DNA of 17,632 nt, from the NCBI GenBank assembly GCA_028278465.1, contig JANQEF010000309.1:1-17632 (forward strand), in the 5' to 3' direction. Position 1 is the first letter of the stretch; each line of letters opens with the position of its first letter. The notes below the pieces were generated by a model. That model saw only the letters and a program-made list of their open reading frames with translations, was not told the origin of the DNA and searched no databases. This document shows positions 1 through 9,129 of this stretch, in pieces. The stretch comes from Dehalococcoidia bacterium. GTDB lineage: Bacteria > Chloroflexota > Dehalococcoidia > Lucifugimonadales > Lucifugimonadaceae. A program made the position numbers and the translations under genes.

Positions 1-3000
1 CGACGCTGCTGGCGCCCAAGAACCTCAGCTCCGCCGTCGCCTCGCTGCCCGAGAGACCGAGCACGATCCTCAGCGCGGATGCGGTATCGCCCACTGCGAA
101 GCCTCCGTCGAGCAGCGCAGCGATTGCCGCCGGAACGTCCGCGCGATCGCCCAGGCCAAACACCTCCTGCAGCGCCTCTGCGGCCTCTCTCACGTTGTAC
201 CCGCCTTCCCTCAGGAAGCCGACTGCCTCTGCGGCCGTTGTGCCGGGCGAACGCGCTACTATCCCGTGCGCCGTATCGACTCCCCGGTAGCCGCCCTCGA
301 ACAGCGTGTTTGTCAGCACCACGTCGTCGTCTATTTCGTACACGACCGCGATTGCGCTGTAGGCGCCCTCCGCCGAGTAGTTCTCCACGAACAGCAGTTG
401 CGCCACCTCGACCGGCGTCAGCCCGAACTCCTTGCGCAACTGTTCAGCCAGGTCTTCTGCAGACCTGCCGTCGCAAGCGAAAACGCGCGCCCGAATCACT
501 GATTCGGCCTTCATTCCGAACTGGATGCTGACGTTGTTGATCAGGTAGTAGATAACCGCTTCGCCGTGTTCATTCAGGCCGAACCGTCCGCGTCGCTCGA
601 ACGACGCGGCAGCGGCGCCGATGTGAAGGTCACACACATCGATGTCGATATTCGCCTTCGTGAAGATGCGGTTGCGCGCTCCCCAGTACGCCCAGTACCG
701 GTTTCCAGCGACCCGACGCAGCCGCATATAGGTCCTGCTGCCCCGCGGATCCTCGGAGATGATCTCTTTCGAGGTGATCGTGCGCACCGTCTCGCAGGTT
801 GTCACCTCTTCTCCGTCCACGAACGTGGAGCGCTCTTCACAGACCTTGATTCTCAGGTGGTCTTTGAGCGTCACGTCGCCCCCGCGCCTGAGCGGAGGCC
901 TGAAGGTTCCGCTGAACGGCGGCATCCACTGGACCGCGTCTGAGATGTCGAACTTCTCGTTGAACGGAACGGTGATGGTTGCCGTCCCAACTCCCTGGTC
1001 GCCGTCCGTGACCGTTACGGTGATGGTGTGCGGCGCGCCTTCGGCGAGGTACGAGTGTTTGCCGGAGATGTAGACGCGGCCGTTGACAGGATTCACCGTC
1101 GCAGGCTCCGTCGATGCACCGTCACCCCAGTCGATCGTGTACGTGAACGGGTCCGGGTTGCCGGGGTCGATGATCTCGGCGAAGACCATACCCTCTCGGA
1201 ACAGGATCGCCTCTATTGAGGCGGCGATCGGGATGACCTGCGGATCGACGTTTCCGACCTTCAACTCGGAAGTCAGCGTGCCGTCTTCTTCGACGATCGT
1301 GATCGCGTAGTCAGAGCTGCCTCCGTCCTTGTCCATGATCCGGGCACCGACACCGATGGCAGTCCCGGTCTCGATGCCGTCCCGCACCAGCTGCTCAGGG
1401 ATGAAGACAACCGGTGAGCCGAGCGAGACCGGCTCATTCCAGTCACAGAGCAGCTCTTGGTCATCGAGCGGGGCGCTGCCTGCATGGTTGTCGAAGTTGA
1501 ACATGTAGCAGAAGAGCGAGCTGACGTCGGTCCTGGATGGGTCGACCTGGTGGATCAGCGCCACGGTGGCTCCAGAGCCTTCGCCGATTCCGGGATCGAA
1601 GTCGAGGGTCGCTTCGGGGTCCACGTTGTTCACCGTGATGCTGAAGTCGTGGCAGGTCCTGCCGCCGTCCTGCTCGTCAGTTACGCAGGCCGTCGCCGTG
1701 TAGGCAGGGACGGTGTCTGGCTCAGGTGTGTTGTCGTCGTAGCGGTGGAGGAGCTGCTCGACGAACGGGAAGCTGCCGGTGCCGGTCAACTGCTTCGAAG
1801 TTGTCGGGCCGAAGGCGTCTTCCGTCAGTGGAGGCGAGGCGATCGGATCGAAGTTCCACTCCGGCGTATCCGGGGTTCGCCAATCCACCGTCATGTCCCA
1901 CGTCTCCGCGCCCCAGTCGATGAACTTGAACTGCCTGTCCAGTACGTCTCCCTCGCTAATCGTGTCGTCGCCTATCGGATCGAGGAGAGTCGGGGGCACA
2001 CCGATGATCGTCTCGACATCCATGTGATCGATCGTGTCGCTGGCGATGCGGATCGCAAGCGCAAGTGGATCGGCTGCGGTGCCATGAAGCGGAGTCCCAG
2101 ACTGCTCGCCGGGGATCGTCAGCGTGTCGATACCGGGACCGCCGTAGAAGCTGTCGCTGCCTGAGAGCCAGAGCGCGGAGTCGTCTCCCGGTCCGCCAGT
2201 CACCATGTCGGCGCCTGATCCACCTTCGAGATGATCATCGCCACCGCCACCGTCGATCACATCGTTGCCTATCCCGCCTCTAGCGACGAGCGGGACGTCG
2301 ATCTCCGGGGCGACCTTGACGGAATCGTGGTCCTGGCCAAGGTCGGCAACGATCTTGTCAACCTGGGCGGCATTGAACCGCATCTCAGGCTTGGCGCGTT
2401 CGCCGACCCACTTGACGACAATGTCGTTCCCCATCAGGTTCAGATCGAACTTCTCCGCGACGTCGCCCTCGTTGTCGGACCGTTGATCGGCCTCCGGGCC
2501 GGCGTGCAGGATCAACTGGCGCTCACCTGTCGTGGGATCTGTCTCGAGCCTGGCGATGATGCTGCTGAGCTTGCACGCGATTGAACTGCTCCACAGCGTT
2601 CCGCCGTTGCGGTAGCTCTTGTTGAACACGGTAATGCCGAGAACCTTCGCCTTCCCCGAGAACGACAGGCCCCAGCTGCCAGAAGTCGCCAGCTGGAACA
2701 TGCAGAGCCTGTTCGCTGCCCGGGAATCTCCGGCTCCAGGGAACCTGTGAGAGTCGGCTATGGCATTGATCTCGTCGAAGTAAAGCCTGCCGTCGCCTCC
2801 GCCCCTGCCAACAAGGGCGGGTGACTCGTCGAACAGGTCGAGACCGGCGGTCGCTGAGAAGCTGCCGCTGCCCTTGAAGCGGACGGAAGCGACTTCGAAG
2901 CCACCACCGACCTTGAACTTGCCGTTCACGCTGGCGTAGACACTGGCGCCTACGCTCACCTCGGTACCTTCGCCGTCGATCAGGAAGATCCCATCAAGAA

Positions 3001-6000
3001 CGTCGCCGGTCTGGACGCCGCGGCTCGAGTACCCGAACCCGCCAGTGAGCGCCAGGCCGATGCCGCCGTTCAGCGCAACGGTAAGCTGGCCGCTCGCGAG
3101 GAAGCTGACGCTCAAACCCAGCGTTTCCTTCTTGTTGATGCTCGGCCCGATCCTGACCGGACGGTCCTTCGGTATCTCGAACCGGACGAAGTCGACCTCA
3201 TCGGTGAGTTGTCCGCCGAGCACGATGCCCATGATTGCCGGGAAGTCGGTCAATATCGGCAATGTCAGGTATCCAGCGGCCGAATCCTTCAGCTTGTTGG
3301 TGAGCTTCGACGCGCCACCGGGTGGACCTGATGCCGATGTCATCTCAACGAACGCTTTTTGCGCGGACGGTGAGAGAGGTTCCGTTCCACCCGGCTTCGT
3401 GTAGTGGTGATCGGGCGTATCGGGGAAGACGTCGAACGACCCTATCGGGAGGAGCCCGCTGCCTCCGCCGAATTCGGGATCTGTCAACTCATCGATCAGC
3501 GTGGGTAGATCGGATAGGAAATCGAATATGTCGCAGCTGACACCGGCGTTTGCCGCGTTGCAAACGGCGACGATGAAACTCCGCATCGTCTGGTCATCGA
3601 GCAACGGGATCCTTGCGTTCAGCGCTCCCTGGATCTCCGGGCGCTTGAGCGGGTTGTCCTGGTTGAACCTCTCGAGCGCGTCCACCACGACACCGGTGAT
3701 CGACCCGAGCTTGAGGCTCGCATTGTCGATCTTGAAGTCGGGTCCCTCGCTAGAAGTCAGGTCCCAGTCGAACACGATAGGCAGCCTTAGGCCAACCGCC
3801 TTGTCGTCAGCACCGGTGCCGATGTCCAGGTGTATCGTCAGGTCCGCATCGACCACGGCGTCTACGGAGGTGTTGAGAACATCACCGAGCGGTGTCCTGC
3901 GGTTGACGAGCTGCGCCAGGGGCAGCTCAAGAGGCATCTGGACCTGTAGCCCTGCTGCGGTTCCACCCTGGAGCGCCCCGCCCACGCGAACATGCGCCTC
4001 GGTTTCGTCGCTCATCGGCTCCACGGTCGCGCTCAGTCCGGCCAGTTCCAGCGTGATCGGGCTGGCGTCCATGCTCTCAAGGTCGAAAGACGCGAATGTC
4101 TCGAACAGGCTTCCGGTCTCATCGTCGATCGGCCTTGGCGAGTAGAGGAAGAATCCGTTTTCCTGGTCGAGGCCCATGCCGATCGACAGCTCATAGCCAA
4201 TGGTCGCCGTTGCCTCACTGACGTCCAGCTGGATGTCGACCAGCGGCTCCAGCCCAAGGCCAACCTTCGTGGCGTTGAGCACATCCCTCTCGTTCCGCAA
4301 GATCAGCTCGACCCTGATGCCAGAAGCGTCGGCAAGGGTCAGGTCTTCGTTCAGGTCGCCGTTGTGATCGGTCCAGAAGACGGCGACCTGGCAGCCCGGA
4401 CAGTCGGGAGCGTCGGGCTGGATCAGCTCGACAAGCTCGTTCTGCAGGAGCATCGCCGGGTCGTTCTCTTCAGCCGTCTCAAGGGTCTGGTCGATCGTGT
4501 CGGCGACGTCCTGCAGCAGGTCCGAGATGGAGTTGAAGCCGTCCACCACGTCAGGGCCGACGGCCGGGATGCCGCCGCTGACATCTGCGATCTCGTCCGC
4601 ACCGCGCGACATGAAGAGCGCAGTCTCGATGGCGCCGACCGCCAGCGTGCCAATGTTCAGCTGGACCGATTGCAGGAGTGCCCGAACGTTGGGCTTCTTG
4701 AACTCGGTCGTTATCGGCGGAGGCGCGGAGCCAGGTACAACACCCTGGATTGTGATCTCCGCCAGCGGACCGCCAAGCTGCGGAACGTTCAGAGTGACCA
4801 TTCCGTCGACGGGCAAAGACCCTGCGGTCATCACATTTATCACCGGCGTAGGGTCTGGCGGCGGATCTCCGGTTGGAGTGTCCGAAGTGAAGTCGGCAAG
4901 GTAGATCGTGGTGCTGTCGCCGAACTTCAGAGTTGCGGTGAAGCCGCCGTCCGGTTTGCCTATGGTGGCGTGTCCTGTAACGGACGCCTCCAGCGGGCCA
5001 AACCGCACGCCGCCGCTCAGGTTGTCCACACTCGCCTCGACGTTGAACCTCGGAGCGATGTCGCGGACGAAGACACGCTCGTCAAGCGCCGAGTCGTTGA
5101 ACACGATTCCGAGCTCCGGCATGAACTCGAGGGTCGCCCGCGCGTTGATCGCAGCGCCGTTGTCCGCTGGCGCGATATTGAAGTCTTCGAACTCAAGGCT
5201 CACCGGGAACGAGGCCTCGGCCTCCAGCCCGGCATCGAATTTCAAGGTCAGTTCTGGATCGGAGTCGACGTCGCCGGGAGTGAATGTCAGCGTGAAGTCC
5301 TGCATACCCTGCTCAGCAAGAGCCTCGTTCGCAACAGCCACAAGCTCGTTAACCGATGTCGGCACGTTGTCACGGACGAAGTCGGATATGTCCTCGAGTT
5401 TCCGGGTGAAACCGAGCATCTCGTTGACTGACACGTCGACGATCGGGATCTTCTGATCGGCGCCGTCTTTCGCCGCGTTCTCGGCCAGTCGGTCAAGCAG
5501 ATCGGGGATCAGGGCGATGATGTCCGAGGCCGTCATGTCCTTGACGGATAGCGCGTCGCCAAACGTGTGTCCGATGGCGAGCACGCCTGCGTCTACGTCT
5601 CCTGGCCCGGCGATCGCGCTGTCGCGGAACTCGAAGTTCTGATCGTCCGGCTTACCGGGTGGGAACGCTCCGGCGATATCGCCAGCGATATCGACCTGCG
5701 CAGATACGCCGAGAAGGTCGTTGCTGAAGGTGAAATGACTGTCGACGTCGTTCCCGGGCACGTCAAAGTCGAGAACCGAGCCGATGTTCCGCTCGTCAGT
5801 GGCCGGGTCCAGCACAGTGGCTACCAGGAACTCGGCCAGGTCCAGCTTGTCGTCCTGCAGTCCGGTCGCGGGGTCGATGGACGTCAGAGTCAGGCTCGGG
5901 TTCAGCTTCACTGTGCCGTTCGTCATCGACAGGTCCAGGAAACCGAGTTGCGCCGAGGCCTCGAGGCCGGAGACTTCGATCAGGACCTCACCTGTAGCGA

Positions 6001-8029
6001 GCTGCTGGTCGGCCGGGACATAGATCCGGTGGGCGATGGTGATGTCGTTGTCGTCTATCTTGTCGTCATCGTTCAGGTCGTGGACGAGCTTGCCCTCAGC
6101 GTCGGTCTCGTTGAGAAGCAGGTACAGCTTCTCACCTTCGGCGTTCTCCTCCAGGAAGGTGCTCGCGTCATCGAGCTTGATACCCAGCGGGAAGCTGATG
6201 TCCACCGTCGACTTGCCGGTCCAATCGGGGTCGTCGACGGAAGCTCCGATGCCTATCCCCGCCAGGTCGGAGTTTTCGAACCCGAGATTCAGCTCCGGCC
6301 CCTCGCCGTCTATGAACATGAACTCGAAGTCTGCGATGTCGATGACCGTCTCGACGGTGCGTTCATCCAGATCGAGCTCAATATCCTGGAACAGGGCTTC
6401 GCAGAACTGGGAGAAGGCGTTGGTGGCCGCGTCCGATTGAACCTCGTCGATGACATCCTGCACCGTCGAGTAGATCGTCCTTATTAGCGCCGCATTCATC
6501 AGTACCAGATCAGGTGTGGACAGGTCATGCCCTTCGCCCTCCAGGTGCATGATCGCCGCCTCAACCTCCGTCGCCCGTGTCCTCAGCGCAGGCAGCACCG
6601 TGCAGATGTTCTGCGCTGTGATCGCCACTGGCGGATCGAAGTCGAATGGGCCGTTGGAGATGCTGACCGCTTGGGCTATCTGGTCGTGATACGCAGCCAA
6701 CGTCTCGGCGATACCGACGCTCTGGCCGAGGGTGCGGTCGACGATCGGTATCGGGAACCTGAGGATGCCACCGTCCTGTGAAGACATGAGCGTGGCTGCC
6801 ATCCCACCCGGCGCTCCCAGCAGGTCCAGGATGCCGATGGTGGAAAGCTGGTCCAGTCCGGCGGCAGTCCACGCCGATGTGTCTACCTCTACGGTCTCGG
6901 TGCGCGGTTGCTCACCAACGTCCTCGTCGGCCAACGGATTGATCGTCGGGAAGCTGGGCCAGCTGAACGAGATCAGCGGCAGGTTGTCCGGGTCGTCAGG
7001 ATGGTCGAAGGTGATGGAGTCGAACGCATCGCCGAAGAGACCGGCAATCGTCGCACTGTCCAGAGTTGCCGTCGCTATCGGGTCGGTGTCGTCGGGCAGA
7101 ACCTTCTCGGGGAAGCTCCAACCATCAGTCGCGTCGAACATCGAGCGGAAATCTGTGTCGAGCGAGAGCGTGGTCGTCGCGCTCGCCTCAACAAATCCAA
7201 ATGTGCCCGTCATCGAAGGCGCCGCGGAGGCGAAGAGCCCAAGTGTGAGGTTACCCGACACCTGCGCCCCGTCGGCGTCAAGTCCGATCGTGCCGCCGAC
7301 CGAGACGTCCATCACGATGTCGGCAGAGAGTGAGATACCGAAGCCTGTACCACCCGCCTCCTCCACCTCGACGCCGCCGCTGATCGTACGAGAAACCTTC
7401 GTCTCTGCCGGGTCGAGGCCGAAGCTGAAGCCGTCGACTGTCCGCTCTACAGAGTAGCCGGCGGGAAGCTGATTCGAGTTCGATACTTCGTCGAGCAAGC
7501 CGCCGAGCTTGTCATTGGCCTTGAGCCATGTGGAGGCGATGGGGACGTCGATCTTATTCTGCGTTCCGGGTTCTACGTTGGCGTGCGGCAGGGGCAGGTT
7601 TCGAAGCACGTCCTGGATGGTGTCCCAGTCTCCCTGGTACAGCGGCACGCGGACGCTGTCAGAGAAGCTGACGGTGTCGAAGGTTATTTCGGCAAGCCCG
7701 GCCGCAACCGGCGCGTCGAATGTGAGCACAACCGTCGTTGTGATCGGGTCTTCCGTCGTGGTGGTTGAACTGACTTCGGTCAGGGCAGCGCCGGCATCCG
7801 TCACAGAGACATCGGCCAGTCCAACTGTGCCGTCGACTTCACTGCCACTGACCTCTTCGGTGAACGTCACGGTAACCGTGAGGTAGTCGTCGGAGGTGAC
7901 GATACTGTCGATGTCGGGTGCAGAGCTAACCCGCTGGACAAGCAGGAGCGATGCCAGTGCGACGGCCACCAGCAGAGGGAGATACCGCGCCCCGGACCGC
8001 GTCGTTAGGACAGAGCGAATCGCTGCCAC
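1..8029 (-). CDS. Giant exported beta-rich protein with RTX-like repeats, PKD-like domains and C-terminal helical repeats (partial, no stop in window)
   Basis: One uninterrupted minus-strand reading frame of about 2,676 codons begins at GTG 8029 and runs off the left edge. The start is set by GGAGG (8036-8040) six bases upstream; an in-frame TAA lies near 8104. Residues 17-31 form a hydrophobic segment after basic residues, a Sec signal or membrane anchor; a possible SSA cleavage site at 37 is followed by Pro, which is unfavourable. Residues ~40-1900 are acidic and beta-strand-rich, with EF-hand-like loops near residues 650-661 and about 1220. RTX-like GGxGxD repeats occupy about residues 1914-1975. 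Three PKD-like beta domains follow (about 2014-2353, DWGD motif in the last). From about residue 2505 there are ~30-residue helical repeats. Inferred role: secreted, calcium-stabilised surface or matrix protein. Substrate unknown. All long plus-strand frames here are shadows. Confidence 0.88.
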   Translation of the reverse strand, partial: MAAIRSVLTTRSGARYLPLLVAVALASLLLVQRVSSAPDIDSIVTSDDYLTVTVTFTEEVSGSEVDGTVGLADVSVTDAGAALTEVSSTTTTEDPITTTVVLTFDAPVAAGLAEITFDTVSFSDSVRVPLYQGDWDTIQDVLRNLPLPHANVEPGTQNKIDVPIASTWLKANDKLGGLLDEVSNSNQLPAGYSVERTVDGFSFGLDPAETKVSRTISGGVEVEEAGGTGFGISLSADIVMDVSVGGTIGLDADGAQVSGNLTLGLFASAAPSMTGTFGFVEASATTTLSLDTDFRSMFDATDGWSFPEKVLPDDTDPIATATLDSATIAGLFGDAFDSITFDHPDDPDNLPLISFSWPSFPTINPLADEDVGEQPRTETVEVDTSAWTAAGLDQLSTIGILDLLGAPGGMAATLMSSQDGGILRFPIPIVDRTLGQSVGIAETLAAYHDQIAQAVSISNGPFDFDPPVAITAQNICTVLPALRTRATEVEAAIMHLEGEGHDLSTPDLVLMNAALIRTIYSTVQDVIDEVQSDAATNAFSQFCEALFQDIELDLDERTVETVIDIADFEFMFIDGEGPELNLGFENSDLAGIGIGASVDDPDWTGKSTVDISFPLGIKLDDASTFLEENAEGEKLYLLLNETDAEGKLVHDLNDDDKIDDNDITIAHRIYVPADQQLATGEVLIEVSGLEASAQLGFLDLSMTNGTVKLNPSLTLTSIDPATGLQDDKLDLAEFLVATVLDPATDERNIGSVLDFDVPGNDVDSHFTFSNDLLGVSAQVDIAGDIAGAFPPGKPDDQNFEFRDSAIAGPGDVDAGVLAIGHTFGDALSVKDMTASDIIALIPDLLDRLAENAAKDGADQKIPIVDVSVNEMLGFTRKLEDISDFVRDNVPTSVNELVAVANEALAEQGMQDFTLTFTPGDVDSDPELTLKFDAGLEAEASFPVSLEFEDFNIAPADNGAAINARATLEFMPELGIVFNDSALDERVFVRDIAPRFNVEASVDNLSGGVRFGPLEASVTGHATIGKPDGGFTATLKFGDSTTIYLADFTSDTPTGDPPPDPTPVINVMTAGSLPVDGMVTLNVPQLGGPLAEITIQGVVPGSAPPPITTEFKKPNVRALLQSVQLNIGTLAVGAIETALFMSRGADEIADVSGGIPAVGPDVVDGFNSISDLLQDVADTIDQTLETAEENDPAMLLQNELVELIQPDAPDCPGCQVAVFWTDHNGDLNEDLTLADASGIRVELILRNERDVLNATKVGLGLEPLVDIQLDVSEATATIGYELSIGMGLDQENGFFLYSPRPIDDETGSLFETFASFDLESMDASPITLELAGLSATVEPMSDETEAHVRVGGALQGGTAAGLQVQMPLELPLAQLVNRRTPLGDVLNTSVDAVVDADLTIHLDIGTGADDKAVGLRLPIVFDWDLTSSEGPDFKIDNASLKLGSITGVVVDALERFNQDNPLKRPEIQGALNARIPLLDDQTMRSFIVAVCNAANAGVSCDIFDFLSDLPTLIDELTDPEFGGGSGLLPIGSFDVFPDTPDHHYTKPGGTEPLSPSAQKAFVEMTSASGPPGGASKLTNKLKDSAAGYLTLPILTDFPAIMGIVLGGQLTDEVDFVRFEIPKDRPVRIGPSINKKETLGLSVSFLASGQLTVALNGGIGLALTGGFGYSSRGVQTGDVLDGIFLIDGEGTEVSVGASVYASVNGKFKVGGGFEVASVRFKGSGSFSATAGLDLFDESPALVGRGGGDGRLYFDEINAIADSHRFPGAGDSRAANRLCMFQLATSGSWGLSFSGKAKVLGITVFNKSYRNGGTLWSSSIACKLSSIIARLETDPTTGERQLILHAGPEADQRSDNEGDVAEKFDLNLMGNDIVVKWVGERAKPEMRFNAAQVDKIVADLGQDHDSVKVAPEIDVPLVARGGIGNDVIDGGGGDDHLEGGSGADMVTGGPGDDSALWLSGSDSFYGGPGIDTLTIPGEQSGTPLHGTAADPLALAIRIASDTIDHMDVETIIGVPPTLLDPIGDDTISEGDVLDRQFKFIDWGAETWDMTVDWRTPDTPEWNFDPIASPPLTEDAFGPTTSKQLTGTGSFPFVEQLLHRYDDNTPEPDTVPAYTATACVTDEQDGGRTCHDFSITVNNVDPEATLDFDPGIGEGSGATVALIHQVDPSRTDVSSLFCYMFNFDNHAGSAPLDDQELLCDWNEPVSLGSPVVFIPEQLVRDGIETGTAIGVGARIMDKDGGSSDYAITIVEEDGTLTSELKVGNVDPQVIPIAASIEAILFREGMVFAEIIDPGNPDPFTYTIDWGDGASTEPATVNPVNGRVYISGKHSYLAEGAPHTITVTVTDGDQGVGTATITVPFNEKFDISDAVQWMPPFSGTFRPPLRRGGDVTLKDHLRIKVCEERSTFVDGEEVTTCETVRTITSKEIISEDPRGSRTYMRLRRVAGNRYWAYWGARNRIFTKANIDIDVCDLHIGAAAASFERRGRFGLNEHGEAVIYYLINNVSIQFGMKAESVIRARVFACDGRSAEDLAEQLRKEFGLTPVEVAQLLFVENYSAEGAYSAIAVVYEIDDDVVLTNTLFEGGYRGVDTAHGIVARSPGTTAAEAVGFLREGGYNVREAAEALQEVFGLGDRADVPAAIAALLDGGFAVGDTASALRIVLGLSGSEATAELRFLGASSV

Positions 8030-8035
8030 AGTTTT

Positions 8036-8040
8036 CCTCC
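8036..8040 (-). promoter_or_regulatory. Shine-Dalgarno of the giant gene (decides GTG start)
   Basis: GGAGG on the minus strand, six bases before GTG 8029. No ATG lies between this site and the upstream in-frame TAA, so it fixes the start at GTG. Confidence 0.75.
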
Positions 8041-8078
8041 AGATGGCGCGAGCCGGGTGACGCTTCTCGGAGGGCCAG

Positions 8079-8087
8079 ATACTAGCA
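8079..8087 (-). promoter_or_regulatory. Candidate extended -10 promoter of the giant gene
   Basis: The minus strand reads TGCTAGTAT, an extended -10 (TGn plus TAGTAT). Transcription would start near 8072, giving a leader of about 43 nt. No convincing -35 box is seen, as is usual for extended -10 promoters. Inference only. Confidence 0.4.
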
Positions 8088-8289
8088 CGACGAAAATCGC
8101 GTTACGTCGGTTGATCAATGCAAGTCGGCGACAAAGCGTCGCCCGCTACCTCTCACCGTGTTGTCGGAGCACGCACCTCACCATGAGATCGGTGGGTTAG
8201 CGCCTGCGGAAGTCGGCCACGACTGAGGATTGGCAACAGCGAACGCGTGCCGAATCGTGCTGTGGCTGCCGATGTGGCTCCAAAACGCG
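8088..8289. other. Intergenic stretch without a recognised gene
   Basis: Between the giant gene's promoter and the hicAB island nothing codes convincingly on either strand. The only structure seen is a 6-bp hairpin, GGCGAC/GTCGCC at 8127-8143, of unknown meaning. Confidence 0.5.
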
Positions 8290-8317
8290 AAAAATCCTCG
8301 CCGCGGTGACGAGGATT
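8290..8317 (-). terminator. Rho-independent terminator downstream of the tRNA-Gly remnant
   Basis: An 8-bp stem, AATCCTCG (8293-8300) with CGAGGATT (8310-8317) and a 9-nt loop, is followed on the minus strand by a short T run (A8290-8294 on the plus strand). It sits just beyond the displaced tRNA 3' end. It may be the original tRNA-Gly terminator and could also end hicAB transcription. Confidence 0.65.
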
Positions 8318-8329
8318 CCTCAGTTTGGT

Positions 8330-8360
8330 TTCAACTGGAGCGGAAGACGGGATTCGAACC
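8330..8360 (-). repeat. Left 31-bp direct repeat: displaced 3' end of tRNA-Gly (att-like site)
   Basis: Thirty-one bases identical to 9253-9283. They cover the last 25 nt of tRNA-Gly (T-loop through the encoded CCA) plus 6 nt downstream. The sequence beyond 8360 no longer pairs as a T-arm and has no anticodon or D arm, so this is not a functional tRNA. Duplicated tRNA 3' ends at the two boundaries of a segment are the usual footprint of site-specific integration. Confidence 0.85.
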
Positions 8361-8403
8361 GGTGATCGGTGAGACGATCAGTCTCCGCGGAACATCTCGA
8401 AAC

Positions 8404-8871
8404 TCAAGCCGATCGGGTGCGAAGCGGTGGCAGAGGCTTGGCCGACACTACCAGTCGAGCACCGAGCACAGTCATCGCCTCATCGAGCTGATCGTGCCGC
8501 GAGCGATGCAGTACGTTTAGCAGGCGTGTCACATGCGTCGGGTTCTTTCCACCGAGACGTCTTGCGAGCTCGGCCTTTGTCACTCCCAGTTCCCGCATAC
8601 GGTTGTAGAGCAGCACTTTCGAAGCCACGAGCGGCGATAGAGTGACGGACGGCTGGCCTCGCTTCGGCCTGGAGGGCTCCGGTATGTCCTCATTGTCGTC
8701 CATCAGCGCTGAGATCATCACGGACAACGCCTCTTCAGCGTGGGCCAGCGCCTCAGCCGCGTCTTCGCCAAACGTCACTGTGCCGGGCACATCCGGAACC
8801 CTAGCCAGCACCGTGGCGTTGTCGTCATCCTCGAGGACTACCGGGTATTCCATAGTGGTCTGAGTGGCCAT
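8404..8871 (-). CDS. hicB: HicB-family antitoxin with C-terminal helix-turn-helix
   Basis: 155 residues. The N-terminal half (about 7-55) has the partly degenerate RNase-H-like HicB fold: a strand ending in DVPG, a TFGE turn, then the acidic helix with EALAHAEEAL that is typical of the family. The C-terminal part (about 92-140) looks like an XRE-type helix-turn-helix (ELGVTKAELARRLGGK), as in HicB antitoxins that repress their own operon. The gene follows hicA by 48 nt on the same strand, the canonical hicA-hicB order. Expected role: bind and inhibit HicA and repress the operator upstream of hicA. It ends with TGA 44 nt from the left 31-bp repeat. Family call secure; activity inferred. Confidence 0.9.
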   Translation of the reverse strand: MATQTTMEYPVVLEDDDNATVLARVPDVPGTVTFGEDAAEALAHAEEALSVMISALMDDNEDIPEPSRPKRGQPSVTLSPLVASKVLLYNRMRELGVTKAELARRLGGKNPTHVTRLLNVLHRSRHDQLDEAMTVLGARLVVSAKPLPPLRTRSA

Positions 8872-8919
8872 CTGTGGTTTCTCTCGATCTCGCCTTTGTT
8901 CTTGATATGGCAGACGCAG

Positions 8920-9123
8920 TTAGTTCGGCGGCGGACCTTCGATACCCAGCGCACGCATGATCTGGGTCATCAGTCCCTTACCGAGTTGCCTGTTCCCGCC
9001 ATGAGTGGGGACGACCACTTTCCGGCTGCCTAGCCTTGCCAGCATCGGGTGACGCCCGCCCTTGTTTTCGAACCGCACGCCGTGCTGCCGCCTCAGCCAC
9101 CGTATGAACTGGTTAGTGTTCAC
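8920..9123 (-). CDS. hicA: HicA-family mRNA interferase toxin
   Basis: 67 residues, the usual size for this double-stranded-RNA-binding-fold toxin. The catalytic histidine is H25 in GGRHP. Further family features are the VVVPTHGG turn (about 37-44) and the C-terminal helix with KGLMTQIMRALGI that follows the small basic strand. HicA toxins cleave mRNA and tmRNA independently of ribosomes; that is family knowledge. The start is GTG 9123: no other in-frame Met precedes the catalytic motif. There is no Shine-Dalgarno, and a perfect TATAAT lies 6 nt upstream, so the message is probably leaderless. It is cotranscribed with hicB downstream. Confidence 0.9.
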   Translation of the reverse strand: MNTNQFIRWLRRQHGVRFENKGGRHPMLARLGSRKVVVPTHGGNRQLGKGLMTQIMRALGIEGPPPN

Positions 9124-9129
9124 TTAGAC

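Noticed and set aside
79..7886. Many plus-strand open frames, the longest 3992-5431 and 5567-6487
   Set aside because: They lie opposite one continuous minus-strand frame with clear domains; they have Arg/Val-rich shadow composition and no family resemblance.
8365..8390. GAGAC/GTCTC hairpin next to the tRNA remnant as a degenerate anticodon arm
   Set aside because: The loop is five bases, spacing to the T-loop is wrong, and no D arm or acceptor follows; probably chance.
8230..8520. Plus-strand 96-residue frame across the left repeat
   Set aside because: It runs through a terminator, a tRNA fragment and the end of hicB in antisense.
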